A stretch of DNA of 50,268 nucleotides from Saprospiraceae bacterium (GCA_029212405.1 JARGNR010000028.1:1-50268), one strand, 5' to 3'. Shown: positions 7,356 to 15,780, counted from the stretch's first letter. The notes: generated by a model from the letters alone, not told the origin. Program-made: numbers and translations.

Positions 7356-9097
7356 CCGATATCAAAAAAATAAAGCCATTGAATCCATTGAAAGGAGTAA
7401 TGCTCAATGCCTATCCAGATAGCATAGGCCAAAATCTGAACGATATCATCCAGGTACTTTCTCTTCCCGATTTCAAAGAGACCTTTTCTCTGTTTTATAT
7501 CTTACCTACATTTTTCAACAGTGATTTAGATAGAGGATTTTCTATTATTGATTACGACCTCAACAAAGATTTAGTTTCTCAAACAGACATAGATGCATTA
7601 GACCAACTAGGCATCCAATTGAAGTTTGACATTGTTCTCAATCACCTATCTGTTGCTTCACCTCAATTTAAAGACCTGATAGAAAAAGGAGAAGATTCCA
7701 TATACAGAGATTTTTTTATTGATTGGAATAAATTTTGGGAAGGAAATGGATCTCTCAATGAAGAAGGCATACGAATTCCTGACGCAGAACATTTGGACAA
7801 GCTGTTCATGCGAAAATCAGGTCTACCTGTATTAAAAATTCACTTTCCAGACGGAACGACAAGGTTTTATTGGAATACATTCTACCAGAAAATCACTCAA
7901 AAAGCACCGTCCCCTGAAGTAATTTTAGAGTTAACCGACCTATCGGTAGAACAGGCCAATGAACTTGCAACTAAAATTGCTGATTACATGTCAACAGGCA
8001 AACCTTTGGAAGAGATGGCTTGGAACTCCGATATAAATACAAGGACTGCCATCTTGCAATGGATACATCGCAATCCATCCTATTTAGGTCAAATGGATGT
8101 AAATGCAAAATCCTCTTTGGTCTGGTCATTTTATAAAGAAGTGTTACAAAAGGTCAAATCGTACGGCTGCCAGATTTTAAGACTGGATGCATTTGCTTAT
8201 TTGCACAAGGAAGTAGGCAGATCAAACTTCTTTAATGTTCCTGGCACATGGGACTATTTAGCTCGAATCAATGAGATGGCTCAGCAAAATGAATTAGTTC
8301 TATTGCCAGAAATTCATGCAGAATACGGCCTACACTTACATGATCAGGTAGCTAAAAAAGGATATATCATTTACGACTTCTTTCTACCAGGTTTATTGAT
8401 TCATGCCATAGAAAAAAGAACAAATGAAGCGCTTTTAAGGTGGGCCAGAGAAATTGTAACCCAAGACTTCAAAACGGTCAACATGCTAGGGTGCCACGAT
8501 GGAATTCCGATGCTTGATTTAAAGGGAAAAGAAGTAGATGGAAATTATATTGAAGGACTATTATCCGATGAGGAGATCGAAGAGATGATGCAACTCATTT
8601 TAGCTCGTGGAGGGCGAGTAAAAAACTTATATGGCGCCGATGGCAAAAAAATATCCTACTATCAAATCAACGCTACTTACTACAGTGCATTAGGAGAAAA
8701 TGATCAAAAATTGCTCATTGCCCGAGCAATTCAACTCTTTATGCCTGGCACCCCTCAAATTTGGTATTTGGATCTTTTTGCAGGAGTCAACGATTATGAA
8801 GCTGCTGAGAATGCTGGAAGTGGAGGTCATAAGGAAATCAATAGAACAACTCTGTCAATTCAAGATATTACAAACCGGCTAAAACAGGATGTTGTGCAAA
8901 AGCAACTCAAAATGATCCATTTAAGAAATACGTCCAACGCTTTTCAAGGAAGGCCTGAATTTTTGGATTCAGCAATTGACCAAGTACATATACGTTGGGA
9001 AAATGGACAAGAAGTTGCTTCTTTGCTGGTGGACTTAGACCAACTTACATTTACTATTGAGATTTTCGACTCTGGCACAACTTATCTACTCCATTAA
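7352..9097 (+). CDS. GH13 sucrose-phosphorylase-like glycoside phosphorylase (subfamily 18 type)
   Basis: A 581-residue alpha-amylase-superfamily enzyme without signal peptide, so cytosolic. The start MLNAYPDSIG and FFNSDLDRGFSIIDY follow the sucrose phosphorylase pattern. Conserved regions are DIVLNH (93-98), the nucleophile in LRLDAFAY (D279), the acid/base in LPEIHAEYG (E320) and the transition-state Asp in GCHDGIP (D383). FMPGTPQIWYLDLFAGVND and EINR complete the family signature. The family splits sucrose, glucosylglycerate or sucrose-6-phosphate with phosphate to give glucose-1-phosphate; the substrate cannot be fixed here. Compared with sucrose phosphorylases, an extra stretch of about 65 residues sits near 180-245, before QMDVN. 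The gene is coupled by ATGA overlap to the YbjN-like gene. Confidence 0.85.
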   Translation: MTDIKKIKPLNPLKGVMLNAYPDSIGQNLNDIIQVLSLPDFKETFSLFYILPTFFNSDLDRGFSIIDYDLNKDLVSQTDIDALDQLGIQLKFDIVLNHLSVASPQFKDLIEKGEDSIYRDFFIDWNKFWEGNGSLNEEGIRIPDAEHLDKLFMRKSGLPVLKIHFPDGTTRFYWNTFYQKITQKAPSPEVILELTDLSVEQANELATKIADYMSTGKPLEEMAWNSDINTRTAILQWIHRNPSYLGQMDVNAKSSLVWSFYKEVLQKVKSYGCQILRLDAFAYLHKEVGRSNFFNVPGTWDYLARINEMAQQNELVLLPEIHAEYGLHLHDQVAKKGYIIYDFFLPGLLIHAIEKRTNEALLRWAREIVTQDFKTVNMLGCHDGIPMLDLKGKEVDGNYIEGLLSDEEIEEMMQLILARGGRVKNLYGADGKKISYYQINATYYSALGENDQKLLIARAIQLFMPGTPQIWYLDLFAGVNDYEAAENAGSGGHKEINRTTLSIQDITNRLKQDVVQKQLKMIHLRNTSNAFQGRPEFLDSAIDQVHIRWENGQEVASLLVDLDQLTFTIEIFDSGTTYLLH

Positions 9098-9144
9098 GCG
9101 ATTTATTCTACTTATACCGCAGGTGAATATAGGATTTTAACAAT

Positions 9145-9160
9145 CTTGGTATTTACCAAG
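9145..9160. promoter_or_regulatory. Perfect inverted repeat, candidate operator
   Basis: CTTGGTATTTACCAAG: 7-base arms CTTGGTA and TACCAAG around TT, centred about 70 bases upstream of the SnoaL-like gene start at 9223. It is not followed by a T-run, so it reads as a protein-binding site rather than a terminator. No regulator gene sits next to it. Confidence 0.4.
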
Positions 9161-9222
9161 TTAGATGGCTAGAAAAAGGAGGAAGTTTGTTTCATTATTT
9201 AATTAAACTTAAAAATGGAATT

Positions 9223-9675
9223 ATGAAATCAATATCATTCATCCTCCTTTTTGCATTTCTCTCAAACAGTATCTCTATGAATAGTCAACAAAGCAAGGAA
9301 TCGTTACATTCCAATAAAGACATCGTTTTGAAATTCTTTGATGGGTTCAATAACCCTTCAAAAATCCAGGAATCAATAGACCTACTTGCTGATGATTACA
9401 CCTTTACGAATCCCATAACTAAGGTGAATTCTAAAGCGGATTTTATCTCATTGGCCATGGAGATTGGCAAGGTGGTCTCAGGAGTAAAAATTATTAATGC
9501 GGTTGAAAACGGAAACTGGGTTGCAACCTTTTATGAATTCACATCAGACATTCCAGGAGTAGAGTCCAATTTTGCATCCGAGTGGTTTAGATTGGAAAAC
9601 GGAGTCATCATGGAGTCTCACATGATTTATGATGCATCGGAATGGAGAAAAATATATGCTCAAATGAATCAATAA
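9223..9675 (+). CDS. Exported SnoaL/NTF2-like protein
   Basis: A 150-residue protein from the ATG at 9223, chosen because it starts a signal peptide (residues 1-20, SISFILLFAFLSNSISM); a TTG 36 bases upstream is less likely. The mature part is a cone-shaped NTF2-like domain: KDIVLKFFDGFNNPSKIQES, DDYTFTNPIT, VATFYEFTSD, FRLENGVIMESHMIYDASEW. This is typical of SnoaL-like polyketide-cyclase relatives, which can be enzymes or binding proteins. A palindromic site lies upstream and a hairpin terminator follows, so it is probably transcribed alone. Confidence 0.75.
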   Translation: MKSISFILLFAFLSNSISMNSQQSKESLHSNKDIVLKFFDGFNNPSKIQESIDLLADDYTFTNPITKVNSKADFISLAMEIGKVVSGVKIINAVENGNWVATFYEFTSDIPGVESNFASEWFRLENGVIMESHMIYDASEWRKIYAQMNQ

Positions 9676-9708
9676 TCATTATCCAATTTATCGTACACAT
9701 TCACTTAT

Positions 9709-9750
9709 ACAACATCAATAGGATCAAAGGGTCGATTGATGTTGTTTTTA
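9709..9750 (+). terminator. Rho-independent terminator after the SnoaL-like gene
   Basis: An 11-base arm, ACAACATCAAT (9709-9719), pairs perfectly with ATTGATGTTGT (9735-9745). TTTTTA follows. Confidence 0.8.
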
Positions 9751-9912
9751 TGGTAGGTACACCCTTCCTGCTTTGAATTAATACGATCGATACACATTTC
9801 TTTTTAAATAACTTCTGTTCACATATTATTCTTCACTTTCTTTCTTGAAGCTATGTTCAATGCACGATCTTGAATACTTTTTGTTATTTTACCATACACT
9901 AAAACCAAAAAG

Positions 9913-10278
9913 ATGAAAATCTCTCAAAATGATAAAGTGAACTCTTTATTGCAGGCATTGGAAACAACGGATCCTATAAAATATGAGCTCATGCAAGCGC
10001 TTCGCATGCTCGTATTAGATGAAATTCCGACGATCGAAGAAAAGGTCATGTATGGCGGCATTCTTTTTTCCAATAATGGTGAAATGTTTAGTGGAATTTT
10101 CGCATATAAAAACCATGTATCTATGGAGTTTGGTAATGGATACTTGCTAAAAGATATCTATCATTCACTTGATGGAAAAGGTAAATTTCGGAGACATATC
10201 AAATTATCCTCGAATGCAGATATTGGTGGAAAACATATTATCTATTATGTAAAACAAGCTTTAAAAGTAAAACAATAA
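9913..10278 (+). CDS. DUF1801 (YdhG-like) protein
   Basis: A 121-residue soluble protein with the DUF1801 pattern. An N-terminal helix pair leads into LRMLVLDEIPTIEEKVMYGG, followed by strands GEMFSGIFAYKNHVSMEFG and LKDIYHSLDGKGKFRRHIKL, and the end HIIYYVKQALKVKQ. The family folds like the Bacillus YdhG/FraH-type proteins that have been linked with intracellular iron handling, but a specific role is not established. Single gene with its own 237-base upstream gap, which contains the preceding terminator. Confidence 0.8.
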   Translation: MKISQNDKVNSLLQALETTDPIKYELMQALRMLVLDEIPTIEEKVMYGGILFSNNGEMFSGIFAYKNHVSMEFGNGYLLKDIYHSLDGKGKFRRHIKLSSNADIGGKHIIYYVKQALKVKQ

Positions 10279-10405
10279 CGTTCATCTAAACATTCTACTT
10301 CTCTGTCTAACTAAACTCTATTTCTCAAGAGAATGCATCATCTTTTGAAATTATTGAAATGATTTAACCTAGGATACACTACATTTTCCAATTCCTTACC
10401 ATACA

Positions 10406-10840
10406 ATGAAAAACTATTACGAAATATTACAACTTAAAGAGGATGCTACGCTCTATGATATACGTGCTCAATACAAAAAACTTACCCTTGAAATTCAGCC
10501 AAAAGCAAAGACGGATCCTGTGTTTCATTTACGTCTAGAAGAAATCGTCGAAGCGTATGAAATACTGAGAAGTCCATTCAGAAAGCGCAAATACGATTTG
10601 TTAATTGACAATCAAAATTCAAGCAGTAAAAGAAGGATAAAGCACCTACCAAAATCAAAAGAAAACGCCTACAAAGAACAACTCAATGCCAGAATAGAAA
10701 AGAGTAAAAAAGTAGCTGAAAAAATTGAGAACAACTCTACCAAAAAAGTGAACTCTATAATTCGAAAATCGGAACCTAGCTTCGCAGTTGATGTTTTCCT
10801 AGAATTTATATTAAGTATGATAGCCATTTTGTTTGATTAA
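10406..10840 (+). CDS. J-domain-like protein lacking the HPD motif, with C-terminal membrane segment
   Basis: A 144-residue protein. Residues 2-66 follow the DnaJ J-domain: NYYEILQLKEDATLYDIRAQYKKL for helices I-II and RLEEIVEAYEILRSPFRKRKYD for helices III-IV. The HPD tripeptide needed to stimulate Hsp70 is replaced by QPK at residues 31-33. A long basic linker follows, then a hydrophobic C-terminal stretch (about 126-143, FLEFILSMIAILF) that may anchor it in the membrane. It therefore looks like a J-like protein that binds partners without activating DnaK. A small lipoprotein gene starts about 11 bases downstream. Confidence 0.75.
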   Translation: MKNYYEILQLKEDATLYDIRAQYKKLTLEIQPKAKTDPVFHLRLEEIVEAYEILRSPFRKRKYDLLIDNQNSSSKRRIKHLPKSKENAYKEQLNARIEKSKKVAEKIENNSTKKVNSIIRKSEPSFAVDVFLEFILSMIAILFD

Positions 10841-10851
10841 CCTGCTTGCAT

Positions 10852-11244
10852 ATGATATCGAATCGTCTCTTACTTATAATATTCTCTTGCCTAATTCTTT
10901 CGTGTGCGTCTATCCCAGCGTATACAGATGTTACGTCGACTACATTCACTGCAAAAGTTATCGATGGAGAAACTGGCGAACAAATCATTGGACTGGTTAT
11001 CATTGAAGCAGAAGATCCAACCAATCTATCAACAACTGACCTCGAAGGAAATTTTAATCTTCAATTCAACCATGAGTATCCTATAATTATGATTTCTTGG
11101 TCTTACTCTCCAATATATTTAAACGTGTCAGAAATCAATAATGGAATTATATTCTATGACAAGACGTTGGATAAAAAATCCAGGAAGGCAAAAAAACAAT
11201 TGACCAAATGGAAAAAACGTGAAGCAAAAAATAAGATGCAATAA
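10852..11244 (+). CDS. Lipoprotein with carboxypeptidase-regulatory-like domain
   Basis: A 130-residue protein from the ATG at 10852; a TTG two codons earlier is possible. The signal peptide ends in the lipobox LILSC (C18). The domain FTAKVIDGETGEQIIGLVI, then TNLSTTDLEGNFNLQF, is the CarboxypepD_reg-like beta sandwich ('V.d..tgepl.ga.v ... T..dG.f.l') found at the front of TonB receptors and in stand-alone surface lipoproteins. A basic tail follows (KKSRKAKKQLTKWKKR). Probably an outer- or inner-membrane lipoprotein; the partner is unknown. It lies directly behind the J-like gene and may share its transcript. Confidence 0.75.
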   Translation: MISNRLLLIIFSCLILSCASIPAYTDVTSTTFTAKVIDGETGEQIIGLVIIEAEDPTNLSTTDLEGNFNLQFNHEYPIIMISWSYSPIYLNVSEINNGIIFYDKTLDKKSRKAKKQLTKWKKREAKNKMQ

Positions 11245-11287
11245 ATGTACACCTTTACTAATTACTTAAAAAAACATCTAAGCACCA

Positions 11288-11728
11288 ATGATCATTCGCC
11301 CTTACCATATTCAGGATAAAAAACAAACTCTTTATCTACTAGAACAAAATATACCTACCTATTTTCATCGATCCGAACTAATAGATTTTGAAGCGTATCT
11401 AGAACAAGAACGAGAAGATTATTTTGTGGTTGAACAAGATCGTCTTTTGATAGGAGCAGGAGGTATAAATTATTTTCACACTGAAAAAAAAGCAAGAATT
11501 TCATGGGATATAGTAGCTCCAGAAAATCAAGGCAAAGGCATAGGCAGAGCGCTTTTACAACATCGATTATCCTTTCTTAAGATGAATAAAGATATTGATA
11601 CGGTTGATGTTCGCACTTCTCAACTTACACATCGATTCTATGAAAAATCAGGCTTCATACTTATAGATAAAAAAACAGATTACTGGGCTCCAGGTTTTGA
11701 TCTATATCATATGCGCAAGAAAAATTAA
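11288..11728 (+). CDS. GNAT-family N-acetyltransferase
   Basis: A 146-residue protein with the acetyl-CoA-binding motif A in IVAPENQGKGIGRALLQHRL (Q-x-x-G-x-G). Motif B is FYEKSGFILI, and the N-terminus is MIIRPYHIQDKKQTLYLLEQ. The length and order are standard for a small GNAT enzyme that transfers acetyl from acetyl-CoA to an amine. Substrate unknown. Cytosolic. It begins 43 bases after the lipoprotein gene. Confidence 0.85.
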   Translation: MIIRPYHIQDKKQTLYLLEQNIPTYFHRSELIDFEAYLEQEREDYFVVEQDRLLIGAGGINYFHTEKKARISWDIVAPENQGKGIGRALLQHRLSFLKMNKDIDTVDVRTSQLTHRFYEKSGFILIDKKTDYWAPGFDLYHMRKKN

Positions 11729-11769
11729 GAACTAAAATACAAGACACACTCAACTTAATAAAAAACAAA

Positions 11770-11967
11770 ATGGAACGCATCAAATACAAGACACATACCA
11801 TAAATCTTAAAAATTCAATTTTCAGCAAGCGTAAAATTGATGGTGAAACACTTACTTCAGAACTGAATAAATTAGGAGAGCAAGGCTGGGAGTTGGTAAC
11901 AAAAGTAGACAGCCTGACCAATGGATGGACCAACAATGTTGTCTTAATTTTCAAACGAAAAAGATAA
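11770..11967 (+). CDS. DUF4177 small protein
   Basis: A 65-residue protein with the DUF4177 pattern: YKTHTINLKNSIFSKRKID, then LTSELNKLGEQGWELVTKVD and a final strand NNVVLIFKRK. The 'LN.lG.qGWElV' stretch is the signature. Function unknown across the family. It starts 41 bases after the acetyltransferase. Confidence 0.85.
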   Translation: MERIKYKTHTINLKNSIFSKRKIDGETLTSELNKLGEQGWELVTKVDSLTNGWTNNVVLIFKRKR

Positions 11968-12012
11968 CTACTAAAAAAAAGCTATTTTGTGTGATAGATA
12001 ATTTATTAAAAA

Positions 12013-12420
12013 ATGACAACTGTTACGATTACTGCCCACATTACTGCTAAGATCAATAAAGTTTGGGAATATTGGACATCTCCTCATCATATTATCCGAT
12101 GGAATTTTGCTTCACCTGAATGGCATTGCCCAACTGCTGAACATGATCTACAAGTTGGCGGTAATTTCAAGTACCATATGGCTGCAAAAGATGGGAGTAT
12201 GGGATTTGATTATAAAGGAACATTTACACAAATTCAACCTGAAAAAGTACTGGCATTTACCTTAGAGGACAATCGAAAAGTATCCATAACTTTTGAAGAA
12301 ACCGAAAATGGAACAAGGGTTACTGAAACTTTTGAAATAGAGGATGAAAATACCATTGAAATGCAAAAACAAGGTTGGCAAGCTATCTTAAACAATTTTA
12401 AAGCACATGTAGAAGCATAA
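12013..12420 (+). CDS. AHSA1/SRPBCC-family protein
   Basis: A 135-residue START-like/AHSA1 domain: MTTVTITAHITAKINKVWEYWTSP, WHCPTAEHDLQVGGNFKYHMAAKDG, GTFTQIQPEKVLAFTLEDN, and the long C-terminal helix EMQKQGWQAILNNFKAHVEA. The fold makes a hydrophobic cavity that binds lipids or other ligands. Bacterial members are often called 'activator of Hsp90 ATPase homologue', but that activity is not implied. Cytosolic, 45 bases after the DUF4177 gene. Confidence 0.88.
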   Translation: MTTVTITAHITAKINKVWEYWTSPHHIIRWNFASPEWHCPTAEHDLQVGGNFKYHMAAKDGSMGFDYKGTFTQIQPEKVLAFTLEDNRKVSITFEETENGTRVTETFEIEDENTIEMQKQGWQAILNNFKAHVEA

Positions 12421-12484
12421 GAAAGAGGCAGAATTAAAGTTGTTTTTCCCACGAAATCCCTCACTTACAAACAAACACAAACCA

Positions 12485-13315
12485 ATGAAAAGTTTAAACC
12501 TGTTCATCCTACTTACATTAGGTATCCTCTGCCTGGAAAGTTGTCAATTTCTTCAAAATACAAAAGAGTATAATAAAACTGCTCAATCTTTCCTTACCCA
12601 TATTGTCAATGAAGAATATGATGAATCGATGGCACTATTTGCAACAGAGCATGAATTATTCGCTGAAACAAATTTGGATACGCTAAAAGGTAACTTATCG
12701 GATATTCGACAAATCATCGTAAATAATTTTGGAGACAAACCCACATTAAGTTTTATAGGAGCTTCAAAAACATTTTCTACAGAATCAGATCCCAACCAGA
12801 TTCCAGAATCCACAGACCTTACCTTGCAAATGGCAAGCGAAAAGGAATTCACCAACGTACAATTTGTAATGGATGATACGTCAGGGAAAATAATTACTTG
12901 TCAATTGGGTCAAAAAAAATTTGACATCCCTAATATGTTCCTTTTTTGGTTGGTGGGTCTAATTGCCTTGAGTATTCCTATTTTTAATGTGTACGTTATC
13001 AACTTAATTCGCAAAAGCAATCTCAAAAGAAAGTGGCTAAAATATATAGCAGTTTTTTTGCTAAATGTTCCGACATTCACCTATACGGCAATGAGTTTTT
13101 TAGAATTTAAACCCACAGCTTTTCAAATATTATTAGGTTTCGGATTTAGTCTCATGGGATACTTAAGTTCCTATTGGTCCATTGGAATTCCATTAGGAGG
13201 ATTATATTGGTTTTGGAAACTTAAAATAAAAAAAAACAATCCAATTCAAACATCTGAAACTGTTCCGTATGATGAAAATCTTTTAGATCAATTTGGAACT
13301 AATGAGGAAGAATAA
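12485..13315 (+). CDS. Lipoprotein with C-terminal membrane helices, unknown function
   Basis: A 276-residue protein from the ATG at 12485, which begins a lipoprotein signal ending LESC (C20). The open frame reaches further upstream but without a signal. The external part (about 21-155) resembles a DUF3887/NTF2-like domain: YNKTAQSFLTHIVNEEYDES, then LSFIGASKTFSTESD and TLQMASEKEFTNVQFVMDDTSGKII. About three hydrophobic segments follow (155-180, 188-208, 213-245) and a hydrophilic acidic tail. The domain order of an extracytoplasmic NTF2-like head on a membrane bundle is visible; function is not known. Confidence 0.7.
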   Translation: MKSLNLFILLTLGILCLESCQFLQNTKEYNKTAQSFLTHIVNEEYDESMALFATEHELFAETNLDTLKGNLSDIRQIIVNNFGDKPTLSFIGASKTFSTESDPNQIPESTDLTLQMASEKEFTNVQFVMDDTSGKIITCQLGQKKFDIPNMFLFWLVGLIALSIPIFNVYVINLIRKSNLKRKWLKYIAVFLLNVPTFTYTAMSFLEFKPTAFQILLGFGFSLMGYLSSYWSIGIPLGGLYWFWKLKIKKNNPIQTSETVPYDENLLDQFGTNEEE

Positions 13316-13344
13316 TTCTTATATGTTTTCTAAAATGTAATCAT

Positions 13345-13968
13345 TTGAAGTTTATTTTTATTTCTGATACACACGGTCAACACAGAAAACTTGACTTACC
13401 AGAAGGAGATGTCATCGTGCATTCGGGTGATTTTTGTCACTATGGTAGCCAAGATAATATGTACGATTTTTTGGAATGGTACGATCAATTAAATTACACA
13501 TCAAAAATTTTAATTGGAGGCAATCATGATTTTTTCGCTTATGAACATCCTGAAAAATTCAAAGAGTATCTTCCTCAATCCATTACGTATTTATGCGATA
13601 GTGGAACAACGATCAATTCGATAAAAATTTGGGGATCTCCCTACCTCCCAGATTTAGTTCGATGGGCGTTTGGACATAACAGAGGAATAGATATGAAAAA
13701 ACACTGGGACCTCATTCCATCGGATGTACAACTACTCATTACCCATACCCCACCATATGGATACCTGGATCAAACCAGAAGTGGAAAATCAATTGGATGT
13801 GAAGAATTGACCAAACGAATGGAAGCACTTCATGTTGATGTTCATGTATTTGGTCATGTTCACGCTAGTTATGGACAAGTAACCAACAATGGAACCCGGT
13901 ACATCAATGCCTCCAATATGAGCTCCGGAGGAGGATTGGTAAATCTTCCAGTAGTCGTAGAGATTTGA
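13345..13968 (+). CDS. MPPED-type calcineurin-like metallophosphoesterase
   Basis: A 207-residue protein starting with TTG at 13345; no in-frame ATG precedes it, since an upstream ATG is followed directly by TAA. All metal-binding motifs are present: SDTHG (D8, H10), HSGDF, GGNHD, THTPP and FGHVH. The spacing and GSPYLPDLVRWAF match the MPPED1/MPPED2 branch of calcineurin-like phosphoesterases, which hydrolyse phosphodiesters such as cyclic nucleotides with two metal ions. Cytosolic. The natural substrate is unknown. Confidence 0.88.
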   Translation: MKFIFISDTHGQHRKLDLPEGDVIVHSGDFCHYGSQDNMYDFLEWYDQLNYTSKILIGGNHDFFAYEHPEKFKEYLPQSITYLCDSGTTINSIKIWGSPYLPDLVRWAFGHNRGIDMKKHWDLIPSDVQLLITHTPPYGYLDQTRSGKSIGCEELTKRMEALHVDVHVFGHVHASYGQVTNNGTRYINASNMSSGGGLVNLPVVVEI

Positions 13969-14166
13969 GGTGGAGTTTGATGTATGCTAAATAGTAAATG
14001 AGGAGATAAAAGATCGTACAATATCGACATTTTTCATATTTGTATTTCTCTTCTTCTTATGTACCATACATTAAATTTTTATATTCGTTAAATCTCATTA
14101 AATATTCACTTAGGTCAATAGTGTGAAAAAATACGGAATTTAAAAGAACAAAATAAAAAGAAACAA

Positions 14167-15070
14167 ATGAAGGGAATAGTCTTTACAGAATTCTTGGATA
14201 TGGTAGAAGAGAAATTTGGCTATGGGGTGGTTGATCAAATTATTACTGAATCAAAACTAGAATCAAATGGAATGTCTATTTGAGTCTACGGTATATCCCA
14301 GGTGTACGGAAGAAATTTGCATTCCTATTCTTGAAAAAGTTTCAGGATTACAATGCAATAAAGACTTTTAGGTAGACTTCTCTCCAGAACGGATCAATTT
14401 ATTATATAAATTCAATACATTAACGAATATAACCAAGATAGTATCTGGTTTTAATAACGATGCTCAAAAGGAAACTTTCAATTTAACACGTGAAGTGTTG
14501 GAAGCAGCTGACACAAAATGGAATTTCTCAAACTTCTATCCAGGTCTAGTTGGAGGACATTGTATTGGAGATCCGTACTATCTCATTCATATGGCTGCAA
14601 AAAGTTGGTACAAAACTTGGAGTAATTAGCTCAAGCAGCAAATCAACGATGCCATGCCGACTAATGTAGTCGATCTGGTAGCAAAGGCTTTGAAAGATCA
14701 AGGAAAACGATTAAAGAATGCTAAAATTCTAGTCCTTGGTACCACTTTTAAAGAAGATGTTACAGATTTGAGGAATTCAAAAGCGGCAGAAATGTGTCAA
14801 ATTTTCAAGCAAGATTCGCTTCAATAAGATACCGTTGATCCTTATGCAGACCCAAATGAGATGCTTCGCTATTATGGATTAAAATTGTCTAAGACGATTG
14901 ACCATGATTACGATGCCATTATCTATGCTGTCAATCACAAAGAATTCTCTCGTATATCCTGAGAATTCATCGAAACAATCCGTTCCGAAAAAACAATAGT
15001 ATTTGATTTTAAAGAGCTACTAGGTTATCAACAAGAGCATAAAGATTCTATTCGATATATGACTCTTTGA
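14167..15070 (+). pseudogene. Chimeric pseudogene: HNOB start fused to a broken nucleotide-sugar dehydrogenase
   Basis: From the ATG at 14167 the first 35 codons read MKGIVFTEFLDMVEEKFG, then VVDQIITESKLESNG. This is the N-terminus of a heme-NO/oxygen-binding (HNOB) protein, and it ends at TGA 14281. In another frame from about 14276 to 15070 the sequence is the middle and C-terminal part of a UDP-/GDP-sugar dehydrogenase: [51 protein letters not shown] (one codon missing), INDAMP, VLGTTFKEDVTDLRNSKA and VFDFKELLG. Internal stops occur at 14369, 14627, 14825 and 14960, with no frameshift. The NAD-binding Rossmann half is gone. Clearly non-functional remains of two genes joined by deletion. 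Confidence 0.88.
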
Positions 15071-15241
15071 TAATCTTCTAAACCTATAAACGGGTGTGTT
15101 TATACATTGATTGTGTGGTCAATAATTCTATTGGCCACCAATCTTTTTTTCGATTTCTCAATCTTACCCTACTATTTACTGATGTTCTATTATAATCCAA
15201 CTTCTATGAAGCTCTTTGTTTAGAAAATTGGAGCTAATTCT

Positions 15242-15269
15242 TATATTGTAGATATTGTAGATATTGTAG
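15242..15269 (+). repeat. Short tandem repeat, three copies of a 9-bp unit
   Basis: Three near-identical 9-base units (GATATTGTA type, the first TATATTGTA) lie in the decayed region between the pseudogene and the VOC gene. The surrounding 250 bases hold no intact frame. A broken frame reading MKLFV, stop, KIGANSYIVDIVDIVEDRN runs through the repeat and may be a further gene remnant. Confidence 0.5.
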
Positions 15270-15324
15270 AAGATCGTAATTGTGCAATACAATGGTGGTT
15301 AGAGACAGATAAACATAAACTAAA

Positions 15325-15780
15325 TTGAGATACGCACACACCAACATCATCGCAAAAGACTGGAGATCACTGGCCAACTTTTATATCGAAGTTTTTGCAT
15401 GTAAAATAGTGCCTCCTATCCGAGATCAATCTGGAGACTGGCTTTCAAAAGGTACAGGGGTACCCAACGCCCATTTGAAAGGGGCCCACTTACTGTTACC
15501 TGGTCATGGCAAATTAGGGCCTACCTTAGAAATATACCAATATGCTGATATGGAAGATTTACCAGCTATACCACCCAATATGAGGGGATTCACTCATCTA
15601 GCATTTGAGGTGGATGATGTAGCTGCCACTTTGCAAGAAATGGAAGACCTAGGCGGAAAACGAAATGGAGAAGTTACCTCAAGAGAAATTGAAGGTGTAG
15701 GGACAATCACTTTTGTCTATGCGAGAGACCCTGAAGGAAATCTCATCGAATTGCAAAGCTGGAAAAAAAATGAAATCTAA
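15325..15780 (+). CDS. VOC (glyoxalase/bleomycin-resistance) superfamily protein
   Basis: A 151-residue protein starting with TTG at 15325; no in-frame ATG is available. The two beta-alpha-beta-beta-beta modules are clear: YAHTNIIAKDWRSLANFYIEVF with the metal-ligand His in HTNI, GPTLEIYQY, GFTHLAFEVDDVAATLQEM with a second His, and FVYARDPEGNLIELQSW with the final Glu. That fits a metal-dependent dioxygenase, lyase or isomerase of the VOC fold. Substrate unknown. The start abuts decayed DNA, so its original promoter may have been lost or replaced. Confidence 0.85.
   Translation: MRYAHTNIIAKDWRSLANFYIEVFACKIVPPIRDQSGDWLSKGTGVPNAHLKGAHLLLPGHGKLGPTLEIYQYADMEDLPAIPPNMRGFTHLAFEVDDVAATLQEMEDLGGKRNGEVTSREIEGVGTITFVYARDPEGNLIELQSWKKNEI

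Noticed and set aside
14369-15070. Possible stop-codon recoding in the dehydrogenase-like frame
   Set aside because: All three stop types occur, the NAD-binding half is missing, a catalytic-loop codon is lost, and the front is fused out of frame to another gene. Decay explains it better.
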